A DNA stretch of 64,000 nt. Origin: JBEGHD01 sp049334165 (GTDB lineage: Bacteria; Bacteroidota; Bacteroidia; Flavobacteriales_D; Sanyastnellaceae). The stretch lies in the NCBI GenBank assembly GCA_049334165.1, contig JBEGHD010000005.1, one strand, 5' to 3'. Below the pieces are notes generated by a model. It was not told the origin of the DNA. It saw nothing but the letters and a program-made list of their open reading frames with translations, and did no database searches. Positions within the stretch are counted from its first letter, which is position 1. The number at the start of each line of letters is the position of its first letter. A program made the position numbers and the translations under genes. Positions 8,303 through 16,110 of this stretch are shown here, one piece after another.

Positions 8303-8761
8303 ATGCAGAATAAAGGACTCAAAATAGCACTCACCGTGCTGAGACTGCTGATTGCAGTTTTGGGAATCATCTTTTGCGCCATCATTGTCGCAAACTCAGA
8401 TTCTGAAGACAGTGTGGTGCAGGCAATGGATAACTTCGGATCAGCGCTCGATGGAGCATTCTGGCTGGTGCTGATTGTAGGAATACTTGGTGCGGGAGCT
8501 GCCATTTTATTTGGACTCTTTCACTTTCTTGCAGACATCAAACATAAAATAGGTTCGCTCGTTGGTATTGTACTTTTCGCTGCAATACTTCTCTTGAGCT
8601 ACTATGTTTTTGCTTCTGACGAAGTAAGCCCAGTTTTCCCGGAAGGGACTACATCTGATGTTTCGCAATTTACTGGTGGAGGGCTAATCGCTCTTTACAT
8701 CACAGGCGGACTGGCAGTGCTGGCAATCATTTTTGCCGAAGTTAGCAGGTTGTTTAAATAA
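8303..8761 (+). CDS. Small membrane protein of the exb operon, unknown function
   Basis: This 152-residue protein has four predicted membrane helices (about 8-28, 50-72, 82-102 and 124-146) and little soluble sequence. I recognise no domain. It lies 12 nt after exbB and 14 nt before the first exbD, so it is very likely a subunit or accessory of the same energy-transduction complex; that role is inferred from position only. Confidence 0.8.
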   Translation: MQNKGLKIALTVLRLLIAVLGIIFCAIIVANSDSEDSVVQAMDNFGSALDGAFWLVLIVGILGAGAAILFGLFHFLADIKHKIGSLVGIVLFAAILLLSYYVFASDEVSPVFPEGTTSDVSQFTGGGLIALYITGGLAVLAIIFAEVSRLFK

Positions 8762-8775
8762 TAAAAGAGCAAATT

Positions 8776-9528
8776 ATGTCAAGAAGGAAATTACCAGAGG
8801 TTGATGCAGGCTCCATGGCAGATATTGCCTTCCTCCTGCTGATCTTCTTCCTGGTTACCACCACAATGGACTCTGACGAAGGTATTTTGCGTCAGCTTCC
8901 GCCACCGGTGCCAGAAGATCAGGAGCCACCTGATGTGAAACAAAGAAACGTTTACGTTGTACTTGTGAATGCTCAGGATAGACTTCTTGTGGAAGACGAG
9001 CCGATGGATATCGCAAATCTGAAAGACGGTGCGAAAGAATTTTTGATTGCCAATGGCGTGTTTCGCGACCTTGGGGGTAAAGAAAACTTTCCAATTCGCA
9101 CCTGGGTGAGACGAGGTGACGTTCAGGCGAAAATTGACGAGTACGAAGCGTACATTGCTAGTGCCGAAGACGAAACGCAAAAGGACAACTACAGAAAGGC
9201 CCTTGAGAAATGGCAGGATAAAATGACAGCCATCGAAATTGCCGGAGAGTACAAAGAGCTCCCTGGATCAGCCCTTATCTCGATGCAAAATGACAAGGGA
9301 ACGACTTACGATACCTACATTCAGGTGCAGAATGAGCTCGAGTCTGCTGTCAATGAGCTTAGAGATGAGCTTTCGATGAGACTGTTTGGAATTACCTACA
9401 GCCAACTCGAAGAAAAGGCCAAAAGCACCGAGTCTGGATCTGAATGGGAAAAGAGACTTTACGCTGTGCGTACGGTTCACCCTCAAAGGATTTCAGAAGC
9501 TGAACCTCGTAATGTTGGATCATACTAA
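8776..9528 (+). CDS. exbD: ExbD/TolR-family protein, long form
   Basis: This 250-residue protein has a short cytoplasmic start, then one membrane helix in MADIAFLLLIFFLV with the essential Asp16 that carries protons, then a long periplasmic domain. At about 200 periplasmic residues it is much larger than typical ExbD (about 140 aa in total), with a charged, probably helical insert at about 115-225. It belongs to the exbB operon and is followed 14 nt later by a second, short exbD. The two ExbDs may form a heteromeric motor stator, as in other Bacteroidota. Confidence 0.88.
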   Translation: MSRRKLPEVDAGSMADIAFLLLIFFLVTTTMDSDEGILRQLPPPVPEDQEPPDVKQRNVYVVLVNAQDRLLVEDEPMDIANLKDGAKEFLIANGVFRDLGGKENFPIRTWVRRGDVQAKIDEYEAYIASAEDETQKDNYRKALEKWQDKMTAIEIAGEYKELPGSALISMQNDKGTTYDTYIQVQNELESAVNELRDELSMRLFGITYSQLEEKAKSTESGSEWEKRLYAVRTVHPQRISEAEPRNVGSY

Positions 9529-9542
9529 ACGAATTTTCAGAC

Positions 9543-10010
9543 ATGGCTAAATTCAAGAATAAAGAAAAGAAAGAAGTAGGTGCCGTATCAACGGCCTCAC
9601 TTCCTGACATCGTTTTCATGCTGCTTTTCTTCTTCATGGTTGTAACTGTGATGAGGGAGCAGGAGCTGAAAGTGAAAATTGAAAGACCATACGCTTCTGA
9701 GCTTACTCGTCTTGAGAAAAAGCACCTTGTGGATTACATAAACATTGGTCCCCCAATGAACCCAGAGGTGTACGGTTCTGAGCCGAGAATGCAGTTGGAT
9801 GATGACTTTGCGACTGTAGAGGACATCCCAGCCTGGATCGAGCAAAACAGAGAAAAAGTTTTGGAGCAAGAGGTTCCTAAAATGACCACTTCTCTGAAAG
9901 TTGATGAAGGCACAAAGATGGGAATTATCTCTGCGGTAAAACAGAAGCTAAGAGAGTCGAATGCGTTGAAGATTAACTATTCGACCCGTAAAAGAGATCG
10001 GACCGAATAA
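9543..10010 (+). CDS. exbD: ExbD/TolR-family protein, short form
   Basis: This 155-residue protein has a basic N-terminus, then a single membrane helix SLPDIVFMLLFFFMVVTV with the proton-carrying Asp22, and a periplasmic domain of usual ExbD size. It is the last gene of the exbB operon, 14 nt after the long exbD, and a terminator follows 20 nt after its stop. Confidence 0.9.
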   Translation: MAKFKNKEKKEVGAVSTASLPDIVFMLLFFFMVVTVMREQELKVKIERPYASELTRLEKKHLVDYINIGPPMNPEVYGSEPRMQLDDDFATVEDIPAWIEQNREKVLEQEVPKMTTSLKVDEGTKMGIISAVKQKLRESNALKINYSTRKRDRTE

Positions 10011-10028
10011 GTCTTACTTACGAATAAT

Positions 10029-10080
10029 TAAAAAGCCGGTAGTCATGCTGAACATGTTTCAGTATCTATCCGGCTTTTTT
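10029..10080. terminator. Terminator shared by the exb operon and the convergent dehydrogenase gene
   Basis: AAAAAGCCGG and CCGGCTTTTTT frame an imperfect inner stem (CTGAA/TTCAG). The T tracts on both strands and the position between convergent genes suggest bidirectional use. The right arm overlaps the stop codon of the minus-strand gene. Confidence 0.7.
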
Positions 10081-11032
10081 ATTGCCCAAATTCCGAGAGT
10101 ATTTTTTCTGCAAGAACGGTAGAAAGCCTCTTGTGCGACTCATGAGTCCAGCCTGCTACATGCGGAGAAAGAACTACTTTGTCTGATTCGATCAGCTCAC
10201 GAAAAGCGTCAGGCAGGTCTTTAGATTGCAATCGCTCGAATGAGAACTTTTCATATTCCAAAACATCAAGACACGCGCCTAGCACCTTGCCTGACTTTAG
10301 GCCGTCCACCAGGGTATCGGTCTTCACACATTTGCCCCTGGCCATGTTTAAAAGGTAAATAGGTCTATGACAATTTTCTAGAAAATCCTCATCGAAGTAG
10401 TAGTGCGTTTCCTCCGTGAGCGGTACGTGAAAACTTATGACCTCAGCTTGTTCCCAAATCTGTTCCAGGCTCACGGGGCTGGCAATTGAAGACTCTTGCG
10501 GAGGGGCGTATTTGTCGTAAGCCAGCACCGTGCAGCCAAAGCCCGAAAGCTTTTGGGCAAAGGCCTTTCCGTTGTTTCCAAAGCCGATAATCCCAACGGT
10601 CTTGCCGCCAAGTTCAACTCCGCGATTTTCTTCTCTTTTCCAGATACCCTGTCTTACTTCCTCATCGCCCTTTTTGAGATTGTTGAAGAGAGACAAGATC
10701 ATCCCAATAGCGTGTTCCCCAACTGCATCGCGATTTCCTTCGGGAGCATTGAAACAGGTAATTCCTCTTTTTTCTGCAAAGCTGATATCGATATTTTCCA
10801 TGCCCGCACCGCTGCGCGCGATGAACTTTAGATTCGTTGCTCTGGAGAGTAAATGTTCATCCATTCGAATCCGACTCCGGATCACAACTCCAAAGTACTG
10901 ATCAATGCAGTCGAGAACTTCTTGTCTGCTGAGCGAGTAGGCCAGGTGGCATTCGAATCCGTTTTCCTCTAGCCGCTCCTGCAATGCGGGATGGACGCTG
11001 TCGATGAAGAGTACTTTTTTAGCCAAAATCAA
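10079..11032 (-). CDS. D-isomer-specific 2-hydroxyacid dehydrogenase (SerA-like)
   Basis: This 317-residue NAD-dependent dehydrogenase has the Rossmann motif VGIIGFGNNGKAFAQ (GxGxxG), the substrate Arg in LLNMARGK and the catalytic His in LSPHVAGWTHES. It may be a D-3-phosphoglycerate dehydrogenase (serine synthesis) without the ACT domain, but the family also contains glyoxylate and hydroxypyruvate reductases. The start is TTG; two candidates exist (11032 and 11026) and no ATG is in reach. It lies 6 nt after hldD on the same strand and is probably cotranscribed. Confidence 0.8.
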   Translation of the reverse strand: MILAKKVLFIDSVHPALQERLEENGFECHLAYSLSRQEVLDCIDQYFGVVIRSRIRMDEHLLSRATNLKFIARSGAGMENIDISFAEKRGITCFNAPEGNRDAVGEHAIGMILSLFNNLKKGDEEVRQGIWKREENRGVELGGKTVGIIGFGNNGKAFAQKLSGFGCTVLAYDKYAPPQESSIASPVSLEQIWEQAEVISFHVPLTEETHYYFDEDFLENCHRPIYLLNMARGKCVKTDTLVDGLKSGKVLGACLDVLEYEKFSFERLQSKDLPDAFRELIESDKVVLSPHVAGWTHESHKRLSTVLAEKILSEFGQ

Positions 11033-11038
11033 TTCGGT

Positions 11039-12004
11039 TTAGTAGTACTTGTGCGGAGCAAGATAATTTTGAACGTAGTCTTTCACGCCTTCTTCAAGTG
11101 AGTAAAAGTCTTTATTGTAGCCAATGGATCGCAACTTGCTCATGTCGGCCTCCGTGAAGTATTGATACTTGTCGCGGATGTCTTCAGGAGTGTCTACAAA
11201 CTGAATGTTCGGCTCTTTTTCCAGAGCCTCGAAAGTTGAAAGTGCGAGGTCCTTAAAAGTTCTTGCTGTTCCTGTCCCGAGGTTGTAGAGTCCCGAGTTC
11301 TTTCTGTGATGCATCAGGAAGTAGCACACTTCCACCACGTCTTTCACATAAACGAAATCTCGCTTCTGCTCTCCATCGCGATAGTCTTCACGGTGAGATC
11401 GAAAGAGCTTCATCTTTCCGGTTTCTTTGATCTGATTGAAGGCATGGAAAATGACAGAAGCCATTCTGCCCTTGTGATACTCGTTAGGCCCGTAAACGTT
11501 GAAAAACTTCAATCCAGCCCAAAAGTAGGGCTGCTTTTCCTGAGCCAGTGCCCATTTGTCAAAATCGTTTTTGGATCTGCCGTAAGGGTTTAGTGGTTCG
11601 AGCTTTTCTACCAGGTCGTGATCGTCTTTGTAGCCGTGCTCTCCCAAACCGTAGGTCGCTCCGGAGCTCGCATAAACCAGTGGCAGGCCAAATTCAATAC
11701 ACAGGTTCCAGATTTGTTTACTATAGTTTAGGTTGAGTTCGTCAAAAATGGACTCGTCAAATTCCGTGGTGTCGGTGCGCGCCCCAAGGTGAAATATGAA
11801 CTGCACCTGATCCTCGTTTTCGCGAAGCCATTTAAAAAAATCTTTCCGATCGACTTTCTGAGTGAACTTTTTGCCTTCAAAATTTTTGTTCTTCTCAGGT
11901 GAGGAAAAATCATCGACCAAAACGATGTCATTGAAGTTTTCTTCGTTGAGTTTTCCAACCAAACAACTGGGAATAAACCCGGCAGCACCTGTAACTACTA
12001 TCAT
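11039..12004 (-). CDS. hldD: ADP-L-glycero-D-manno-heptose 6-epimerase
   Basis: This 321-residue SDR-fold protein resembles HldD/RfaD, which epimerises ADP-heptose for the LPS inner core. It shows IVVTGAAGFI at the start, FHLGARTDTTE, the YASSGATYG serine region, catalytic Tyr-Lys in NPYGRSKNDFD, and KFFNVYGPNEYHKGRMASV typical of HldD. The frame is open to 12127, but the ATG at 12004 gives the family start. Oddly, the third Gly of GxxGxxG is Pro12 (CCC codon). It pairs functionally with the GT9 heptosyltransferase at 4103-5128. A -7 box lies 61 nt upstream. Confidence 0.88.
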   Translation of the reverse strand: MIVVTGAAGFIPSCLVGKLNEENFNDIVLVDDFSSPEKNKNFEGKKFTQKVDRKDFFKWLRENEDQVQFIFHLGARTDTTEFDESIFDELNLNYSKQIWNLCIEFGLPLVYASSGATYGLGEHGYKDDHDLVEKLEPLNPYGRSKNDFDKWALAQEKQPYFWAGLKFFNVYGPNEYHKGRMASVIFHAFNQIKETGKMKLFRSHREDYRDGEQKRDFVYVKDVVEVCYFLMHHRKNSGLYNLGTGTARTFKDLALSTFEALEKEPNIQFVDTPEDIRDKYQYFTEADMSKLRSIGYNKDFYSLEEGVKDYVQNYLAPHKYY

Positions 12005-12065
12005 AAGGATGTGTGTTTTGATCAGCTCGTTTTCTTTGTAAAAAGGCTGATTTACTAGTGGCTGA

Positions 12066-12073
12066 CAAAGATA
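12066..12073 (-). promoter_or_regulatory. -7 promoter element of hldD
   Basis: The minus strand reads TATCTTTG (exact TAnnTTTG), about 61 nt before the hldD ATG. It is back to back with the -7 box of the pterin gene, 29 bp away. Confidence 0.5.
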
Positions 12074-12102
12074 GTCAAATCGCGCCATGCACATGAATTG
12101 GT

Positions 12103-12110
12103 TATATTTG
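12103..12110 (+). promoter_or_regulatory. -7 promoter element of the PTPS/folE operon
   Basis: TATATTTG (exact TAnnTTTG) ends 27 nt before the ATG at 12138. No good -33 TTG is visible. Confidence 0.5.
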
Positions 12111-12137
12111 CCGGCCCCAAAAGACATTTAAAAAAGC

Positions 12138-12563
12138 ATGAGCAAAATAGTATATATCACACGGAGAGAGCGATTTAATGCAGCTCATAAACTCTGGAAC
12201 GACAAGTGGTCGAAGGAGGAGAATTTGAAGGTTTTTGGCAAGTGTGCCAATCCAAACTGGCATGGTCACAACTACGAGCTTTTTGTGACGGTCAAAGGAA
12301 CCCCTGGCAAAGACACGGGCTACTGTGCGGACCTGAAAGACTTGAGTGACGTAATTAACGAGAAAGTAGTTGATAAGCTCGATCACAAGAATCTCAATCT
12401 GGATGTGCCTTTTATGAAGGACACAATGACTTCTACAGAAAATCTGGTGATTGCCATCTGGGAGGAGCTCGAAGTATCGATAAATAGATTAGGGTGCACC
12501 TTGCATTCGGTGAAACTCTACGAAACAGAAAATAATTCTGCCGAATACTTTGGTGGAGAATAA
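12138..12563 (+). CDS. 6-pyruvoyl-tetrahydropterin synthase family protein (PTPS-II type motif)
   Basis: This 141-residue enzyme of the PTPS/QueD family has zinc ligands His17 (NAAH) and His42/His44 (HGHNY) and catalytic Cys36. The spacing C-x5-HGH with CANPNWHGHNY resembles the animal-type 6-pyruvoyl-tetrahydropterin synthase rather than the C-x3-HGH of queuosine-type QueD. It would convert 7,8-dihydroneopterin triphosphate, the product of the adjacent folE gene 10 nt downstream. It is labelled queD in many genomes; the motif and the folE linkage favour tetrahydrobiopterin-like synthesis, but queuosine cannot be excluded. Confidence 0.82.
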   Translation: MSKIVYITRRERFNAAHKLWNDKWSKEENLKVFGKCANPNWHGHNYELFVTVKGTPGKDTGYCADLKDLSDVINEKVVDKLDHKNLNLDVPFMKDTMTSTENLVIAIWEELEVSINRLGCTLHSVKLYETENNSAEYFGGE

Positions 12564-12573
12564 TCAACCTGAC

Positions 12574-13179
12574 ATGAGTGAATTTGAAAAACTAGAGGCT
12601 TACGACCAAAAAGTTACGGACAAATTGGCGGAGGCTTATTCGGAGATAATTTCAGACCTTGGAGAAGACGTCAACCGCGAGGGACTGGCTAAAACTCCTG
12701 AGCGCGTTGCTAAAGCAATGCAATTTCTTACAAAAGGCTACGCTGAAGACCCATCTGATATTCTGCGTTCTGCAATGTTTAAGGAAGAGTATCAGCAAAT
12801 GGTGCTGGTAAAAGATATAGAGCTGTACTCACTTTGCGAACATCACATGTTGCCATTTTTTGGAAAAGCGCACATAGCTTACATCCCAAATGGACATATT
12901 GTCGGATTGAGCAAATTGCCACGACTTGTTGATGCTTTTGCACGTAGATTGCAGGTGCAGGAGCGAATGACAGTACAGATCCGAGATGCTATTGACGAAG
13001 TTCTTAAACCCGCTGGAGTGGCTGTTGTGATTGAAGCACAGCACATGTGCATGCAAATGAGAGGAGTGGAAAAACAAAACTCCATTACCACAACATCGGC
13101 CTTCAAAGGTGAGTTTACAGAGCAGCGAACTAGAGAAGAATTTATTAGCTTAGTGTTCGGATCTAGAATTAAAGTTTAA
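12574..13179 (+). CDS. folE: GTP cyclohydrolase I
   Basis: This 201-residue enzyme converts GTP to dihydroneopterin triphosphate for folate and biopterins. Motifs are GLAKTPERVAKAM, the zinc site LYSLCEHHMLPFFGKAHIAY (Cys and His) with the later Cys in QHMCMQMRGV, and VEKQNSITTTSAFKGEF. The frame could start at TTG 12550, inside the preceding gene, but the ATG at 12574 is the better start. It forms an operon with the PTPS gene 10 nt upstream; the BI-1 gene follows 13 nt downstream. Confidence 0.93.
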   Translation: MSEFEKLEAYDQKVTDKLAEAYSEIISDLGEDVNREGLAKTPERVAKAMQFLTKGYAEDPSDILRSAMFKEEYQQMVLVKDIELYSLCEHHMLPFFGKAHIAYIPNGHIVGLSKLPRLVDAFARRLQVQERMTVQIRDAIDEVLKPAGVAVVIEAQHMCMQMRGVEKQNSITTTSAFKGEFTEQRTREEFISLVFGSRIKV

Positions 13180-13192
13180 ATAAGAAAACAAA

Positions 13193-13909
13193 ATGAGAGA
13201 TATTATAGACAGAGATCAGGAAGTAACCATTGAAGAAGGATCGATGGCGAAGGCTTTTATGGCCAACGTTTTTTCTTACATGGTTTTGGCGCTCGCCATT
13301 TCTGGAGTGATGGCCTGGTGGTTTGGAACCACTGAGATGATCGAATACATCATTGGCCCGCAAGGAGGTTTCACAGCTTTGGGATGGGTGACTTTGTTAT
13401 CGCCTTTTGCCTTTATCCTGGCGATGAATTTTGGCCTTCAGAAATTTTCAGTTCCAGTTTTGATGTTGATTTTTATCGCATTTGCTACCATGCTGGGAAT
13501 CAGTTTGAGCACAATCTTTTTGAGATATGATTTGGGTGTGATCTACCTCACTTTTGGAATTACGGCCGGAACTTTCGGAACTATGGCAGTGCTGGGTTAC
13601 ACGACTAGTACTGACCTCACCAAGTTTGGCTCTATTCTTTACATGGCACTCATCGGACTAATCATTGCCATGGTAGTAAACTGGTTTGTAGGGAGTGATG
13701 CAATTGATTACTTAATTTCTTGCATCGGAGTGTTGATCTTCACAGGTCTCACTGCTTACGATACACAGAAACTCAAAAGAATTGGAGCGGGAGTGGAGTA
13801 CGGCTCGGACATGTCGTCAAAGCTGGCGATTATGGGAGCTACAACGCTCTACCTCGATTTTGTGAACCTCTTTCTTTTCTTGCTAAGAATAATTGGCGGA
13901 AGAGATTAA
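13193..13909 (+). CDS. Bax inhibitor-1 / YccA family membrane protein
   Basis: This 238-residue protein has seven hydrophobic segments. The conserved C-terminal pattern is present: FTGLTAYDTQKLKRIG, then ALYLDFVNLFLFLLRI (here TLYLDFVNLFLFLLRIIGGR). BI-1 family members are membrane proteins linked to calcium leak and to protease control. It is 13 nt after folE and followed by a strong terminator. No operon partner explains its role. Confidence 0.9.
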   Translation: MRDIIDRDQEVTIEEGSMAKAFMANVFSYMVLALAISGVMAWWFGTTEMIEYIIGPQGGFTALGWVTLLSPFAFILAMNFGLQKFSVPVLMLIFIAFATMLGISLSTIFLRYDLGVIYLTFGITAGTFGTMAVLGYTTSTDLTKFGSILYMALIGLIIAMVVNWFVGSDAIDYLISCIGVLIFTGLTAYDTQKLKRIGAGVEYGSDMSSKLAIMGATTLYLDFVNLFLFLLRIIGGRD

Positions 13910-13926
13910 TTAGAAGACGACAAAAT

Positions 13927-13963
13927 AAAAAGGCGGATTTCCCTCGGGAAATCCGCCTTTTTT
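13927..13963. terminator. Bidirectional terminator between the BI-1 and ornithine aminotransferase genes
   Basis: AAAAGGCGGATTTCCC / GGGAAATCCGCCTTTT form a perfect stem with a 2-nt gap, with T tracts on both strands between convergent genes. Confidence 0.9.
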
Positions 13964-13985
13964 GTTTTTGTAAGTATTCGACAAG

Positions 13986-15275
13986 TTATTTCTTCTCGAA
14001 TTCCAAAATTGTTTTTCTGATAATCGAAATGCAGTCCATCAATTGCTCTTTGTTCATCACCAATGGTGGAGCAAAACGGATGATATTTCCGTGGGTTGGT
14101 TTTGCCAAGAGTCCATTGTCGCGGAGCTTAATGCAAATGTCCCAGGCCGTTGAGCTTTCTTCATCATCGTTGATGAGGATCGCATTCAGAAGACCTTTTC
14201 CTCGAACGCCATTTACCAAATCGCTTTCGTCTACGATTTTCTGCACTTCGCTTCTGAAGAGCTCTCCAAGTTCGCGGGCATTTTGAGCAAGACGTTCATC
14301 CTTTATCACCTCCAGTGCTGCAATAGCAACTCTTCCTGCAAGTGGGTTTCCTCCAAATGTAGATCCGTGAGTTCCGGGAGTAATAACCTCCATCACCCAG
14401 TCGTCACCAAGGACAGCGGATACTGGATAAACTCCGCCAGAAAGTGCTTTTCCGAGGATTAGTAGGTCGGGACGAGTGTAAGTCTCTTGTTGCTCGCAAT
14501 CACCCTGGCAAGTGCAGTTTCCACAGCAAGCCAAAAGGCTACCTGTACGGGCAATTCCTGTCTGAACCTCGTCTGCAATAAAAAGCACCTCTTTCTCTTT
14601 GCAAAGCGCTGCTGCTTTTTTGATGTAATCGTCATCCGGAGTGTTTACACCAGCCTCACCCTGAATTGGCTCAACCATAAAGCCTGCAACTTTTTCGTCC
14701 TCAAGTGCTACTCGCAAAGCTTCGATGTCGTTGTAAGGGATGCGAATAAATCCTGGCGTGTAAGGACCAAAGTTTTTCTTGGCCGTTGGGTCGCTACTGA
14801 AAGAAATGATGGTCGTTGTTCTCCCGTGGAAGTTGTCCTCGCAAACAACAATTTTGCTTTCGTTCTCTTCAATTCCTTTTTTCTCGTGGGCCCATTTGCG
14901 GCAGATTTTGAGAGCGGTTTCTACCGCCTCAGCACCCGAGTTCATCGGGAGTACCTTGTCAAAATCAAAGTATTTTGTGATGAACTGTTCGAACTGACCG
15001 AGCACACTGCTGTAAAAAGCACGGCTGGTAAGTGTCAGTTTTTCACCTTGCTCTTTGAGAGCTCCAATAATGTGTGGATGGCAATGGCCCTGATTGACGG
15101 CTGAGTAGGCTGAAAGAAAATCGTAGTATTTTTTCCCTTCTAGGTCCCACACATACACGCCATCACCGCGGTCGAGCACTACCGGAAGCGGGTGATAGTT
15201 GTGCGCTCCGTATTTGTTTTCCAGTTCCATGGCCTCTTTCGAGGTGAGCTTTTGCTCTGCTGATACTTCAGACAT
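13986..15275 (-). CDS. rocD: Ornithine--oxo-acid aminotransferase
   Basis: This 429-residue PLP enzyme of the class III aminotransferases makes glutamate semialdehyde from ornithine. It shows NSGAEAVETALK, the EDNFHGRT region, FIADEVQTGIARTG with the PLP Asp235, and the PLP lysine in LGKALSGG (Lys276). THGSTFGGNPLA follows. Between ARTGSLLA and TRPDLLILGK it has a cysteine-rich insert (Cys250, 251, 254, 256, 260) where classical enzymes have a short loop. It is a single-gene unit, convergent with BI-1. Function is confident; the insert is odd. Confidence 0.92.
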   Translation of the reverse strand: MSEVSAEQKLTSKEAMELENKYGAHNYHPLPVVLDRGDGVYVWDLEGKKYYDFLSAYSAVNQGHCHPHIIGALKEQGEKLTLTSRAFYSSVLGQFEQFITKYFDFDKVLPMNSGAEAVETALKICRKWAHEKKGIEENESKIVVCEDNFHGRTTTIISFSSDPTAKKNFGPYTPGFIRIPYNDIEALRVALEDEKVAGFMVEPIQGEAGVNTPDDDYIKKAAALCKEKEVLFIADEVQTGIARTGSLLACCGNCTCQGDCEQQETYTRPDLLILGKALSGGVYPVSAVLGDDWVMEVITPGTHGSTFGGNPLAGRVAIAALEVIKDERLAQNARELGELFRSEVQKIVDESDLVNGVRGKGLLNAILINDDEESSTAWDICIKLRDNGLLAKPTHGNIIRFAPPLVMNKEQLMDCISIIRKTILEFEKK

Positions 15276-15543
15276 GTCAATTTCGTTTTTTCGAGATTTC
15301 TAATAAGTCCATTGCTGTCGGAGTTTCCGGCTATTTGCAATGAGAGCAGACGAATATACGCCTTTAGGATAAAAGCTAAAAGGTCGGAATAATGTTGACG
15401 GCAGGCAAGTTTGAAAGCCAGTATTTTAGCCTCAGGTTAATCTAATGTGAAATGTGCAGAGGTGCTTTTCTCACTCGCACTTTTCTGAAAGAAATCACTA
15501 CTTTCGCAGCCCATTTGAAATATTCTTAAAAAAACAAACAGAA

Positions 15544-15963
15544 ATGGCTGGAAATAGAACATTCACAATGATTAAGCCTGACGCGACAGATGCCGGGCAC
15601 ACAGGAAAAATCATCGACAAAATCATCGATGGTGGGTTCACCATCAAAGCAATGAAATGGACGAAATTGAGCAAAGCAGAAGCCGAGCAGTTTTATGCAG
15701 TTCACAAAGAGCGTCCTTTCTTCAACGACCTGACAACTTACATGTCTTCAGGGCCAATCGTTGCAGCCATTTTGGAAAAAGATAACGCAGTGGAAGACTT
15801 CCGTACGTTGATCGGAAGCACAGATCCAAAAGACGCGGCTGAAGGAACTATCCGAAAAATGTTTGCAACCTCTATCGAAGCAAATGCAGTGCACGGATCA
15901 GACAGCGATGAAAATGCCGATATCGAAGGCGGCTTTTTCTTCTCTCAGCGCGAACGCGTTTAA
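15544..15963 (+). CDS. ndk: Nucleoside diphosphate kinase
   Basis: This 139-residue enzyme balances NTP pools. It has the nucleotide-binding N-terminus TFTMIKPDA, the GPIVAAILEKDNAV region and the catalytic phospho-His117 in NAVHGSDSDENA. The frame is open back to 15454, but the ATG at 15544 gives the family start. A weak -7 box (TACTTTCG, near 15499) lies upstream. The 268 nt between rocD and this gene show nothing else I can support. Confidence 0.95.
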   Translation: MAGNRTFTMIKPDATDAGHTGKIIDKIIDGGFTIKAMKWTKLSKAEAEQFYAVHKERPFFNDLTTYMSSGPIVAAILEKDNAVEDFRTLIGSTDPKDAAEGTIRKMFATSIEANAVHGSDSDENADIEGGFFFSQRERV

Positions 15964-15978
15964 AGAATTTGAAAATTG

Positions 15979-16010
15979 AAGAGCACCACAAAAGGTGCTT
16001 TTCTTTTTTT
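15979..16010 (+). terminator. Intrinsic terminator of ndk
   Basis: AGCACC/GGTGCT stem (15982-15987, 15993-15998) followed by TTTTCTTTTTTT, 18 nt after the ndk stop. Confidence 0.75.
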
Positions 16011-16034
16011 ATCCCGGCACCCTCTGACTGCCGG

Positions 16035-16065
16035 TTGCTTTCTCGCAGTCGATCAGTTATTTTTG
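16035..16065 (+). promoter_or_regulatory. Bacteroidota housekeeping promoter of icd
   Basis: TTG (16035-16037), a 20-nt spacer and TATTTTTG (16058-16065) match TTG-N20-TAnnTTTG. The predicted start is near 16070, about 40 nt before the ATG. Confidence 0.7.
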
Positions 16066-16110
16066 CGTGCCTTTTCAATAGTTAGTTATTAATCGATATA
16101 AACATCAGCA

